This document shows, piece after piece, positions 57,102-64,000 of a DNA stretch of 64,000 bases. Each line of letters starts with the position of its first letter. The stretch's first letter is position 1. The stretch is taken from contig NZ_LDQA01000056.1 in assembly GCF_001475935.1 (NCBI RefSeq), positions 1 to 64,000 of the forward strand, given 5' to 3'. Origin of the DNA: Aureimonas ureilytica (GTDB taxonomy: Bacteria > Pseudomonadota > Alphaproteobacteria > Rhizobiales > Rhizobiaceae). Both the position numbers and the translations under genes were made by a program. Below the pieces are notes generated by a model that ran no database searches, was not told where the DNA came from, and was given only the letters and a program-made list of their open reading frames with translations.

Positions 57102-57833
57102 ATGGGGCCGAGGATCACGGTCGTCGAGGACGAGGACGCGCTGGGCGTTCTTCTGCGCTACAATCTGGAGGCCGAGGGCTACGAGGTCGATGTGATCGCC
57201 CGCGGCGACGAGGCGGATCTGCGGCTCAAGGAAGCCGTGCCGGACCTGCTCCTGCTCGACTGGATGCTGCCGGGCCTGTCGGGCGTCGAGCTGTGCCGGC
57301 GTCTTCGCACGCGGCCGGAGACCGAGCGCCTGCCGATCATCATGCTGACGGCGCGCGGCGAGGAGTCGGAGCGGGTGCGCGGCCTGTCGGTCGGCGCGGA
57401 CGATTACGTCGTGAAGCCGTTCTCGACGCCCGAGCTGATGGCCCGCGTGCGAGCCATGCTGCGGCGCGTGAAGCCGGAACGCATTTCCAGCCAGCTCGTC
57501 GCCGGAGATCTCGATCTCGACCGCGAAACGCACCGCGTTCGCCGGGCCGGGCGGGAGGTCAAGCTCGGACCCACCGAGTTCCGCCTTCTGGAATTCCTGA
57601 TGCAGTCGCCCGGCCGCGTCTTCTCGCGCGAGCAATTGCTCGACGGCGTCTGGGGGCGGGACATCTATGTCGACGAGCGCACGGTGGATGTGCATGTCGG
57701 CCGTTTGCGCAAGGCGATCAATCGCGGGCGACAGCGCGATCCGATCCGCACCGTTCGCGGCGCGGGCTATTCGTTGGACGAGAATTTCACCAGCCCGCGT
57801 CCGGCCTCGGCGCAGCGCGCGGAAGCCAGCTGA
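57102..57833 (+). CDS. phoB: Phosphate regulon response regulator PhoB
   Basis: 243 residues. Receiver domain with acidic pair EDED near the start, phospho-accepting Asp in LLLDWMLPG and Lys in DDYVVKPFSTPEL; OmpR-type winged helix with PTEFRLLEFLMQSPGRVFSREQLLDGVWG. Binds Pho boxes such as that upstream of pstS. Last gene of the phoR-pst-phoU-phoB block. Confidence 0.97.
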   Translation: MGPRITVVEDEDALGVLLRYNLEAEGYEVDVIARGDEADLRLKEAVPDLLLLDWMLPGLSGVELCRRLRTRPETERLPIIMLTARGEESERVRGLSVGADDYVVKPFSTPELMARVRAMLRRVKPERISSQLVAGDLDLDRETHRVRRAGREVKLGPTEFRLLEFLMQSPGRVFSREQLLDGVWGRDIYVDERTVDVHVGRLRKAINRGRQRDPIRTVRGAGYSLDENFTSPRPASAQRAEAS

Positions 57834-57863
57834 CGGCTTCCCCGCAAGCGGGTTCGAAACGAA

Positions 57864-57905
57864 AACGGCGCGGCAAGCAGGGGCTTGTCGCGCCGTTGTT
57901 GTTTC
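57864..57905 (+). terminator. Terminator of the pho-pst block
   Basis: A 15-pair stem (57864-57878 with 57883-57897, one G.U), 4-base loop, followed by a T-rich end. Confidence 0.9.
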
Positions 57906-57957
57906 AGGAGTGAGAAGCGCCCTCGGGCACCGATCCCGCCCGCTCGACCGCTTGGGC

Positions 57958-58215
57958 TCAGCCCTCGGCCGCGTCGTCCTTGATATAGGGCTCGACCGTG
58001 CCCTTCAGCTTCATCAGAAGCGGCTTGCCCTGGCGGTCCTTCGCCTTGCCGGCGGCCACGCGCACCCAGCCTTCGCTGACGCAATATTCCTCGACATTGG
58101 TCTTTTCCGCGCCGTTGAAGCGGATGCCGACGCCGCGCGCCAGAAGCGCCTCGTCGTAATGCGGGCTGTCCGGGTCGATCGCGAGGCGGTCGGGCAAGGT
58201 CGGTGTATCGGTCAT
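57958..58215 (-). CDS. DUF3297 protein
   Basis: 85 residues (MTDTPTLPDRLAIDPDSPHYDEALLARGVGIRFNGAEKTNVEEYCVSEGWVRV...). The sequence matches the small DUF3297 family by recall, which is sometimes mislabelled glutathione peroxidase. Function unknown. The ATG at 58215 is preferred to the long upstream frame. Convergent with phoB. Confidence 0.85.
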   Translation of the reverse strand: MTDTPTLPDRLAIDPDSPHYDEALLARGVGIRFNGAEKTNVEEYCVSEGWVRVAAGKAKDRQGKPLLMKLKGTVEPYIKDDAAEG

Positions 58216-58394
58216 GGCATGGCCTTCTGACGTAGGGACAAGGGATGCGAAACGGCTCTGGGCTGCACGCCTTCGCGCGCCGGGCCTTCGCCCTCCGATG
58301 TGCATCCGGTGCCCCTCCATAGAGCATGACGGCGCGCAGCGGGAGACGGTTTCTCGGTGGCGAGGAGATGGGCGCGGCGCTCGCGAGCGAGGAG

Positions 58395-58428
58395 CAAAAA
58401 GAAACCCGGCCGCTGGCGCTGCCGGGTC
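58395..58428 (-). terminator. Terminator of gcrA
   Basis: A 7-bp stem ACCCGGC/GCCGGGT with a 10-base loop that can form extra pairs, followed on the minus strand by a T run, about 35 bases past the gcrA stop codon. Confidence 0.8.
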
Positions 58429-58461
58429 TCACATCAGGGTCTGAGAAAGCCCACCGTTGAG

Positions 58462-59172
58462 TTAGCGAACGCGGCGGCGCTCCGAGACGGGCTGGAAGGC
58501 GATGCGCGCGTGGTGCTTGCAGTAGGGCGAGGAGTCCTGCGAGTGGTTGCCGCAAAAGCGGAAATCCGGGCTCAGCGGATCACCGAGCGGCCATTTGCAG
58601 GTGCGCTCCGACAGCTGCACCAGCGTCAGATTGCGCGACATCGGCACCACTTCGCCGCCTTCGGAATGGCCGAAGATCTGCGCGTCCTCGAACGCTTCCG
58701 TCTCCGGAGACATCTTCAGCGCGGTCGCGCCGATGGAATGCACCATCGGCTGGCGCTGCGGCATGGGTGCGCGCAACGGCGGCGTCGAAGGCAAGGTCGG
58801 CGTCAGGATGCGCGGTGCGGCCGGGGCAGGCGCGGCCGCTGGCGCGATGGATGGGGCCGGCGTTGGCCTCTGCGGCACGGGGGCGGCCTCCGGCTCCGGG
58901 CGCGGCGCGGGGGCCTGCGCCACGACGACGACGGGCTCGGGCACCGGGGCCGGCGAGGGTGCGGCGACGGCCACCGGAATGGCGGCGGGGGTGATCTCGG
59001 CGACGCTCTCGTCCGATCCGCCCTTGGGGCGGTTGTCCAGCTTCAGCCGGTGAACCTTGCCGATTACGGCGTTGCGGGTGACACCGCCCAGTTCCGCCGC
59101 GATCTGGCTGGCGCTGCGGCCTTCGCCCCAAAGACGCGTGAGCAGCTCGATGCGCTCCTCGGTCCAACTCAT
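58462..59172 (-). CDS. gcrA: GcrA cell-cycle regulator
   Basis: 236 residues. N-terminal helix-turn-helix SWTEERIELLTRLWGEGRSASQIAAELGGVTRNAVIGKVHRLKL; a long Pro/Ala-rich linker; and a C-terminal sigma-70-interacting domain with CKWPLGDP...FCGN...YCKHHARIAF. GcrA binds sigma-70 holoenzyme and activates promoters with methylated GANTC sites. The ATG at 59172 has a GGAG Shine-Dalgarno. The linker is longer than in Caulobacter GcrA. Confidence 0.96.
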   Translation of the reverse strand: MSWTEERIELLTRLWGEGRSASQIAAELGGVTRNAVIGKVHRLKLDNRPKGGSDESVAEITPAAIPVAVAAPSPAPVPEPVVVVAQAPAPRPEPEAAPVPQRPTPAPSIAPAAAPAPAAPRILTPTLPSTPPLRAPMPQRQPMVHSIGATALKMSPETEAFEDAQIFGHSEGGEVVPMSRNLTLVQLSERTCKWPLGDPLSPDFRFCGNHSQDSSPYCKHHARIAFQPVSERRRVR

Positions 59173-59556
59173 GAACAGACTCCTCGTACTCAAGTCGCTG
59201 CGGGCGGGCGGCGCGGTCGCCAACATCCAAGGCACCCATCGATCCCTTGCGGATCGGCGGGGCTTCCCACACGAAATCTGGTGTCCGAGACGTTTCTAGA
59301 ACGCAAGCGCGAAGGGCGGCAAGAGACCTCGCCGTCGCCCGAATCATTTCATCCGCTTTTCAACAGCTTATGGCGGAAGAATGACGCGCGCGGAAGTCCT
59401 TGCTGGGCCCAAGTGCCGAAACTTCGGCTTTCGTTGACAATTCGCGTCGTCCCCATGGTATAGGCTGGCCCTTGCGAGGCACTTCGATTTCGCCCGCTCC
59501 GGCCGCCTGTCGGGCCGCCGTCATCGCCAATGTCCATGCCAACGAGAAGTATCGCC
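59173..59556. other. Divergent promoter region between gcrA and argD
   Basis: About 380 bases without a gene. It contains a sigma-70-like promoter for argD (separate entry) and must hold the gcrA promoter, which I cannot place. Confidence 0.5.
59434..59464 (+). promoter_or_regulatory. Sigma-70-type promoter for argD
   Basis: A consensus TTGACA (59434-59439) is followed after 17 bases by GGTATA or after 19 by TATAGG (ending 59464). About 90 bases of leader precede the argD start. Confidence 0.5.
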
Positions 59557-60765
59557 ATGGCCGAGTTCCACGATAATCCGCTGTTTGCCACATTCGCGCG
59601 CGCGGACATTCGCGTGGAGCGAGGGGAGGGCGTCTGGCTGCACACGAGCGACGGGCGGACCTTCCTCGACTTCACCGGCGGCATCGCCGTGAACTCGCTC
59701 GGCCATGCCCATCCCCATCTCGTGGCGGCCCTTACCGAGCAGGCCGGCAAACTCTGGCACACGTCCAACCTGTTCCACGTGCCGGGACAGGAGACGCTGG
59801 GTCAGCGGCTGGTCGAGGCGTCCTTCGCCGACAAGGTGTTCTTCACCAATTCGGGTGCGGAAGCGCTGGAATGCGCCATCAAGACGGCGCGGCGCTATCA
59901 ATATGTTTCGGGCCATCCGGAGCGGTTCCGCATCGTCACCTTCGAGGGCGCGTTCCACGGGCGCACGCTGGCGACCATCGCCGCCGGCGGTCAGGCCAAA
60001 TATCTGGAAGGCTTCGGCCCCAAGGTCGAGGGCTTCGATCAGGTGCCCTTCGGTGACGAGGCGGCGCTGCGCGCGGCCATCGGCCCGGAGACGGCCGCGA
60101 TCCTGATCGAGCCGATCCAGGGCGAGGGCGGTATTCGCACCGTCGAGACGGGCTTCCTGAAGCTCCTGCGCCAGCTCTGCGACGAGCATGGCCTGCTTCT
60201 CGTCTATGACGAAGTGCAAACCGGCGTTGGCCGCACCGGGCGCTTCTATGCCTATGAGAATTCCGGCGTCGCGCCCGACATCCTGGCCTCGGCCAAGGGC
60301 ATTGGTGGCGGCTTCCCGCTCGGCGCGTGCCTTGCCACGGCCGAGGCCGCCAAGGGCATGACGCCGGGCACCCATGGTACGACCTTCGGCGGCAATCCGC
60401 TCGCCATGGCCGTGGGCAATGCCGTGCTCGACGTGGTTCTGGCCGATGGCTTCCTGGAAGAGGTTCGCCGCAACGCGCTTCTCTTCAAGCAGAGCCTCGC
60501 CTCGCTGGCGGATCGCTATCCCGATGTCGTCGCCGAAGTGCGCGGCGAGGGGCTTCTGATCGGTCTCAAGATGGTGGTGCCGAACACGCAGTTGATCGAG
60601 GCGCTGCGCAAACACGCCATGCTCGCTGCGCCTGCCGGCGACAACGTCGTGCGCTTCCTGCCGCCGCTCAATGTCAAGGAAGCGGAAATCCGCGAGGCGA
60701 TGGGCCGGCTGGAAGCCGCCGTCGCCGATCTGTCCCAGTCCCAGTCCGAAAGCAGCGCGGCATGA
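59557..60765 (+). CDS. argD: Acetylornithine aminotransferase
   Basis: 402 residues, class III PLP-dependent aminotransferase of arginine synthesis. The segment [17 protein letters not shown] binds the cofactor phosphate, [13 protein letters not shown] carries the PLP-contacting Asp, and [14 protein letters not shown] contains the Schiff-base Lys. The ATG at 59557 fits family length; an earlier ATG at 59530 adds nine residues. Coupled to argF by an ATGA overlap. Confidence 0.96.
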   Translation: MAEFHDNPLFATFARADIRVERGEGVWLHTSDGRTFLDFTGGIAVNSLGHAHPHLVAALTEQAGKLWHTSNLFHVPGQETLGQRLVEASFADKVFFTNSGAEALECAIKTARRYQYVSGHPERFRIVTFEGAFHGRTLATIAAGGQAKYLEGFGPKVEGFDQVPFGDEAALRAAIGPETAAILIEPIQGEGGIRTVETGFLKLLRQLCDEHGLLLVYDEVQTGVGRTGRFYAYENSGVAPDILASAKGIGGGFPLGACLATAEAAKGMTPGTHGTTFGGNPLAMAVGNAVLDVVLADGFLEEVRRNALLFKQSLASLADRYPDVVAEVRGEGLLIGLKMVVPNTQLIEALRKHAMLAAPAGDNVVRFLPPLNVKEAEIREAMGRLEAAVADLSQSQSESSAA

Positions 60766-61724
60766 GTTCCCTTTCCGCGGCCATCGCATCGCCCGCCGAC
60801 GCCTCGTCGGTGCGGCATTTCATCGATCTCTCCTGCACCACGCCGGGCGATCTGCGCGCCATCCTCAAGGATGCGCGCGAGCGCAAGGCGCAGGGCCGCA
60901 AGGGCGCGCGTCCGCTCGAAGGGCGGATGCTCGCCATGATCTTCGAGAAGCCCTCGACGCGCACCCGCGTCTCCTTCGACGTCGCCATGCGCCAGCTCGG
61001 CGGCGAGACGCTGTTCCTGTCGGGCTCGGAGATGCAGCTCGGCCGCGCTGAGACGATCGCCGACACGGCGCGCGTCCTGTCGCGCTATGTCGACGCGATC
61101 ATGATCCGCACGACCGAGCATTCGCGGCTTCTCGAAATGGCCGAGGCGGCGACCGTGCCCGTCATCAACGCGCTGACCGACGACACGCATCCCTGCCAGA
61201 TCATGGCCGATCTCCTCACCTTCGAGGAGCATCGCGGGCCGGTGCAGGGCAAGACCTTCGCCTGGTCGGGCGACGGCAACAACGTCCTGAACTCGCTGAT
61301 CGAGGCGGCCGGCCGCTTCGATTTCTCGCTTCGCATTGCCACGCCCGAAGGCTCCGAGCCCGATCCGCGCTATGTCGCGGCGGCGCGCGAAGCGGGTACG
61401 CGGCTCCATCTGACGCATGATCCGGTGGAGGCCGTGTCGGGCGCCGATTGCGTCGTCACCGACACCTGGGTGTCCATGGGCCGCGAGGATCAGGCGCGTG
61501 GGCACAATGTGTTCCTGCCCTATCAGGTGAACGAGCGGCTCATGTCGCACGCCAACCCGCAAGCGCTCTTCATGCATTGCCTCCCCGCCCATCGCGGCGA
61601 GGAAGTGACGGATGCGGTGATCGACGGGCCGCAATCGGTGGTCTTCGACGAGGCCGAGAACCGGCTTCATGCCCAGAAGTCGATCCTCGCCTGGGTCTTC
61701 GGGGATGTCGCATCGCATGGCTGA
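60762..61724 (+). CDS. argF: Ornithine carbamoyltransferase
   Basis: 320 residues. Carbamoyl-phosphate site [12 protein letters not shown], ornithine-site segments and [11 protein letters not shown] are all present. Makes citrulline from ornithine. Middle gene of argD-argF-hslO; overlaps argD by four bases and hslO by eight. Confidence 0.97.
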   Translation: MSSLSAAIASPADASSVRHFIDLSCTTPGDLRAILKDARERKAQGRKGARPLEGRMLAMIFEKPSTRTRVSFDVAMRQLGGETLFLSGSEMQLGRAETIADTARVLSRYVDAIMIRTTEHSRLLEMAEAATVPVINALTDDTHPCQIMADLLTFEEHRGPVQGKTFAWSGDGNNVLNSLIEAAGRFDFSLRIATPEGSEPDPRYVAAAREAGTRLHLTHDPVEAVSGADCVVTDTWVSMGREDQARGHNVFLPYQVNERLMSHANPQALFMHCLPAHRGEEVTDAVIDGPQSVVFDEAENRLHAQKSILAWVFGDVASHG

Positions 61725-62745
61725 TTCCTCGCTCGAGCTTGGCGACATCGGCTTTGCCGGCGACGACGCGGTGGTTCCCTTCGCGGTCGAGGCCCTGGAC
61801 GCGCGCGGTCGCGCCGTCCAACTCGGCGCGATGGTGGATCAGATTCTGGCGCGGCACGACTATCCCGCGCCGGTCTCGCAGCTTCTGGCCGAGATGATCG
61901 TGCTCACCGTCCTGCTCGGTACCTCGCTGAAGTTCGACGGCAAGTTCATCGCGCAGACGCAGACCGACGGTCCGGTGGACCTTCTCGTCGTGGACTACAG
62001 CGCGCCCTCCAGCGTGCGCGCCTATGCCCGCTTCGACGCCGAGCGTCTGGCCGAGGCCGTGGCCGAGCATCGCGCCGATCCGCCTTCGCTTCTGGGCGTC
62101 GGCATTCTGGCGCTGACGATCGATCAAGGCCCACATACGCAGCGCTACCAGGGCATCGTGGAACTGAACGGCGTCTCGCTGGAAGCGGTGGCGGAGAACT
62201 ATTTCCGCCAGTCCGAGCAGATCCCGACCACCGTGCGCCTGGCGGTTGCCAAGATCGCGCGGCGTGCCGAAACCGGCGGCTTCAAGGAAAGCTGGCGCGC
62301 GGGCGGGCTGATCGCGCAGTTCCTGCCGAACGCGCCGGAGCGGATGCGGATGCCCGATCTGCCGGGCGGCGACGCGCCGGAAGGCGCCGAGGAGCACGTG
62401 TTCGAGGAAGACGATGCCTGGACGGAAGTTCAGGCACTGGTTGGCACGATCGAGGCTTCGGAACTGGCCGATCCGGAAGTCGGCGTGGAGCGGCTTCTGT
62501 TTCGCCTCTTCCACGAGCGGGGCGTGCGCGTCTTTCCGCCGACGCCGGTGCGAGACAATTGCTCCTGCACCCGCGAGAAGATCAAGGGCGTTCTCGAGAA
62601 CTTCTCGCAAGAGGACATTGCCGAGAGCGTCGAGGACGGCAAGATCAACGTGACCTGCGAGTTCTGCGGCGAAGCCTACAGCTTCTCGCCCGACGAATTC
62701 ACGCATGATCACGCTGATACTCAGGACGAGACGCCGAAGAACTGA
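61717..62745 (+). CDS. hslO: Redox-regulated chaperone Hsp33
   Basis: 342 residues. The C-terminal zinc switch has C282 and C284 (CSC) and C314 and C317 (CEFC), the CxC...CxxC arrangement that activates the holdase upon oxidation. The N-terminal domain contains [32 protein letters not shown]. Longer than E. coli Hsp33, mostly from an acidic insert ([17 protein letters not shown]). Overlaps argF by eight bases, so translationally coupled. The argF-hslO link recurs in Hyphomicrobiales by recall. Confidence 0.96.
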   Translation: MADSSLELGDIGFAGDDAVVPFAVEALDARGRAVQLGAMVDQILARHDYPAPVSQLLAEMIVLTVLLGTSLKFDGKFIAQTQTDGPVDLLVVDYSAPSSVRAYARFDAERLAEAVAEHRADPPSLLGVGILALTIDQGPHTQRYQGIVELNGVSLEAVAENYFRQSEQIPTTVRLAVAKIARRAETGGFKESWRAGGLIAQFLPNAPERMRMPDLPGGDAPEGAEEHVFEEDDAWTEVQALVGTIEASELADPEVGVERLLFRLFHERGVRVFPPTPVRDNCSCTREKIKGVLENFSQEDIAESVEDGKINVTCEFCGEAYSFSPDEFTHDHADTQDETPKN

Positions 62746-62754
62746 CGAGGCTTC

Positions 62755-62792
62755 AGGAGCGGCGAGGGGCTTTCCCTTTCGCCGCTCCCTTT
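62755..62792. terminator. Terminator between hslO and apaG
   Basis: A 10-bp stem GGAGCGGCGA/TCGCCGCTCC with a 13-base loop between convergent genes, with a short T run on the plus strand. Confidence 0.7.
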
Positions 62793-62801
62793 AGGTCAGC
62801 T

Positions 62802-63194
62802 TCAGTTCAGGACGCGAAGGGTCTCCGGCGCGTCCAGCGAGAAGGCCGGCACTTCGATATCGAAACCGCGCCCATCGGCGGTTTCCATGCGGAACGAGCC
62901 GCGCATGATGCCGGACGGCGTGCCGAGCGGGCAGCCGGACGTGTAGGTGAAACTATCGCCGGGCGAGAGGATCGGCTCCTCGCCGACGACGCCGGGACCG
63001 CGCACTTCCTCGACCTGACCCCTGCCATTGGTGATGTGCCAATAGCGCGAGCGCAGCTGAACCGTCTCGCGCGAGCCGTTCTCGATTTCGATGCGATAGG
63101 CAAAGACCCAGCGCCCTTCCGCCGGGTCGGATTGCTCGGGAAGGAAGCTCGGGCTTACCGATACGGTGATATGCCGGGTCGTCGCCTTGTACAT
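62802..63194 (-). CDS. apaG: ApaG (Co2+/Mg2+ efflux-associated) protein
   Basis: 130 residues from the ATG at 63194 (MYKATTRHITVSVSPSFLPEQSDP). Conserved segments YRIEIENGSRETVQLRSRYWHITNGRGQVEEVRGPGVVGEEPILSPGDSFTYTSGCPL match ApaG, an immunoglobulin-like fold of uncertain role. An in-frame ATG at 63251 would add 19 residues unlike the family. Confidence 0.94.
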   Translation of the reverse strand: MYKATTRHITVSVSPSFLPEQSDPAEGRWVFAYRIEIENGSRETVQLRSRYWHITNGRGQVEEVRGPGVVGEEPILSPGDSFTYTSGCPLGTPSGIMRGSFRMETADGRGFDIEVPAFSLDAPETLRVLN

Positions 63195-63301
63195 GACGGG
63201 TCGGGCCTGATGCAGGGTGGGCCACACGGGCGGCCCACCGTTGGAACTCATGCCTTGTGTGCCCGCCGATGAGGGCGGGCGCAAGGCAGTAGCGCCTGAG
63301 G

Positions 63302-64000
63302 TCAGGCTGCGGCGAGCGCCCGCGCGATATCCTCCACCAGATCCTCGACATCCTCGATGCCGACCGACAGGCGCAGGAGGCCGGGGCCGATGCCGAGTTC
63401 GGCGCGGGCCTCGTCGGTCAGGCTCTTGTGCGTCGTCGTCGCCGGATGGGTGATGAGGCTCTTGGCGTCGCCGAGATTGTTCGAGATCTTGACGATCTGA
63501 AGGGCGTTGGAGAAGCGGAAGGCCGCCTCCTTGCCGCCCGCCAGATCGATCGCGAGAAGGGTCGAGCCGCCGCTCATCTGCCGCTTGACGAGTTCCGCCT
63601 GCGGATGGTCGGCCCGGCCGGGATAGATGACGCTGGCGACCTTGGGCGAGGCCGCGAACACATCGGCTAGCCGCGCGGCGTTGGAGGTCTGCTGCGCCAC
63701 GCGCAGCGGCAGGGTCTCTAAGCCCTTGAGCAACGTCCAGGCATTGAAGGGCGAAAGCGAGGGGCCGGTATGGCGGAAGAAGTCCTGAACGTTCTTCTCG
63801 ATCCACTCCTTGGAGGAGAGGATGACGCCGCCGAGGCACCGGCCCTGGCCGTCGATATGCTTGGTGGCCGAATAGACGACGACGTCGGCACCGAGCTCCA
63901 GCGGCTTCTGCTGCAGGGGCGTGGCGAAGACATTGTCCACCACCAGCACCGCGCCCGCCGCATGGGCGATGTCCGCGACGGCGCGGATGTCCACCAGTTC
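63302..64000 (-). CDS. metZ: O-succinylhomoserine sulfhydrylase MetZ, 3' part only
   Basis: The C-terminal 230 or so residues are in the window; the start lies beyond position 64000. PLP-dependent Cys/Met metabolism family: VVVYSATKHIDGQGRCLGG contains the Schiff-base lysine, followed by FRHTGPSLSPFNAWTLLKGLETLPLR and the C-terminal SLITHPATTTH. The latter and the rhizobial context favour MetZ (homocysteine from O-succinylhomoserine and sulphide) over cystathionine gamma-synthase. Upstream of apaG by about 107 bases. Confidence 0.88.
   Translation of the reverse strand, partial: ELVDIRAVADIAHAAGAVLVVDNVFATPLQQKPLELGADVVVYSATKHIDGQGRCLGGVILSSKEWIEKNVQDFFRHTGPSLSPFNAWTLLKGLETLPLRVAQQTSNAARLADVFAASPKVASVIYPGRADHPQAELVKRQMSGGSTLLAIDLAGGKEAAFRFSNALQIVKISNNLGDAKSLITHPATTTHKSLTDEARAELGIGPGLLRLSVGIEDVEDLVEDIARALAAA

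Overview
This is a GC-rich chromosomal segment from an alphaproteobacterium, almost certainly Hyphomicrobiales (Rhizobiales); a member near Aurantimonadaceae is possible but cannot be settled from the sequence. Supporting markers are a tRNA-His lacking G-1, the regulators GcrA, TrcR, RcdA, GapR and MucR, an Omp10-type lipoprotein, zinc-free L31 and L36, homospermidine synthase, and the gene order phoR-pstSCAB-phoU-phoB. No phage, insertion sequence, CRISPR array or other mobile DNA was recognised; the window is core chromosome with a few lineage-specific small genes.

Layout. 0-3 kb: tRNA-His, a CPA1 Na+/H+ antiporter and an FNR-type regulator. 3-6.2 kb: a tctCBA tripartite tricarboxylate transporter operon (minus strand). 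6.9-9.9 kb: a cold-shock gene, a cysteine-exporter-like EamA protein and several small proteins. 9.9-12.8 kb: an EF-P lysylation locus, epmA-epmB divergent from a first EF-P gene. 13-20.8 kb: an O-antigen-ligase/ExoQ-like protein, a KGG-repeat stress protein behind an EcfG-type promoter, a chemoreceptor, ferrochelatase, Omp10, an NTF2-like protein and homospermidine synthase. 20.9-28.5 kb: Rsm22-like methyltransferase, M3 oligopeptidase, an orphan sigma-54 response regulator, a DUF882 exported protein, and mucR behind a long AT-rich spacer. 28.6-34.9 kb: gapR, DUF1244, DUF1036-pyk, a TPR protein, rpmJ, purE-purK and two DUF465 genes. 35-43.8 kb: a thiE-like gene, a Sel1-repeat protein, the second (canonical) EF-P, suhB, a MotA/MotB-like membrane pair, an ABC exporter, rpmE and rcdA. 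43.9-50 kb: a candidate small RNA, a quinone oxidoreductase, trcR, a GH15-SDR operon and a membrane protein of unknown function. 50-57.9 kb: the phosphate regulon core with an upstream Pho box. 58-64 kb: DUF3297, gcrA, argD-argF-hslO, apaG and the 3' part of metZ, which runs off the window.

Functional themes. Translation support is prominent: two EF-P paralogues, their modification enzymes, L31, L36, Rsm22 and tRNA-His. Five genes belong to alphaproteobacterial cell-cycle or nucleoid control. Phosphate sensing, uptake and feedback are all encoded together. Many operons show translational coupling (ATGA, GTGA, TTGA or TGATG overlaps), which also fixes several non-ATG starts. Start sites given here are often downstream of the longest open frame; each choice is explained in its entry.
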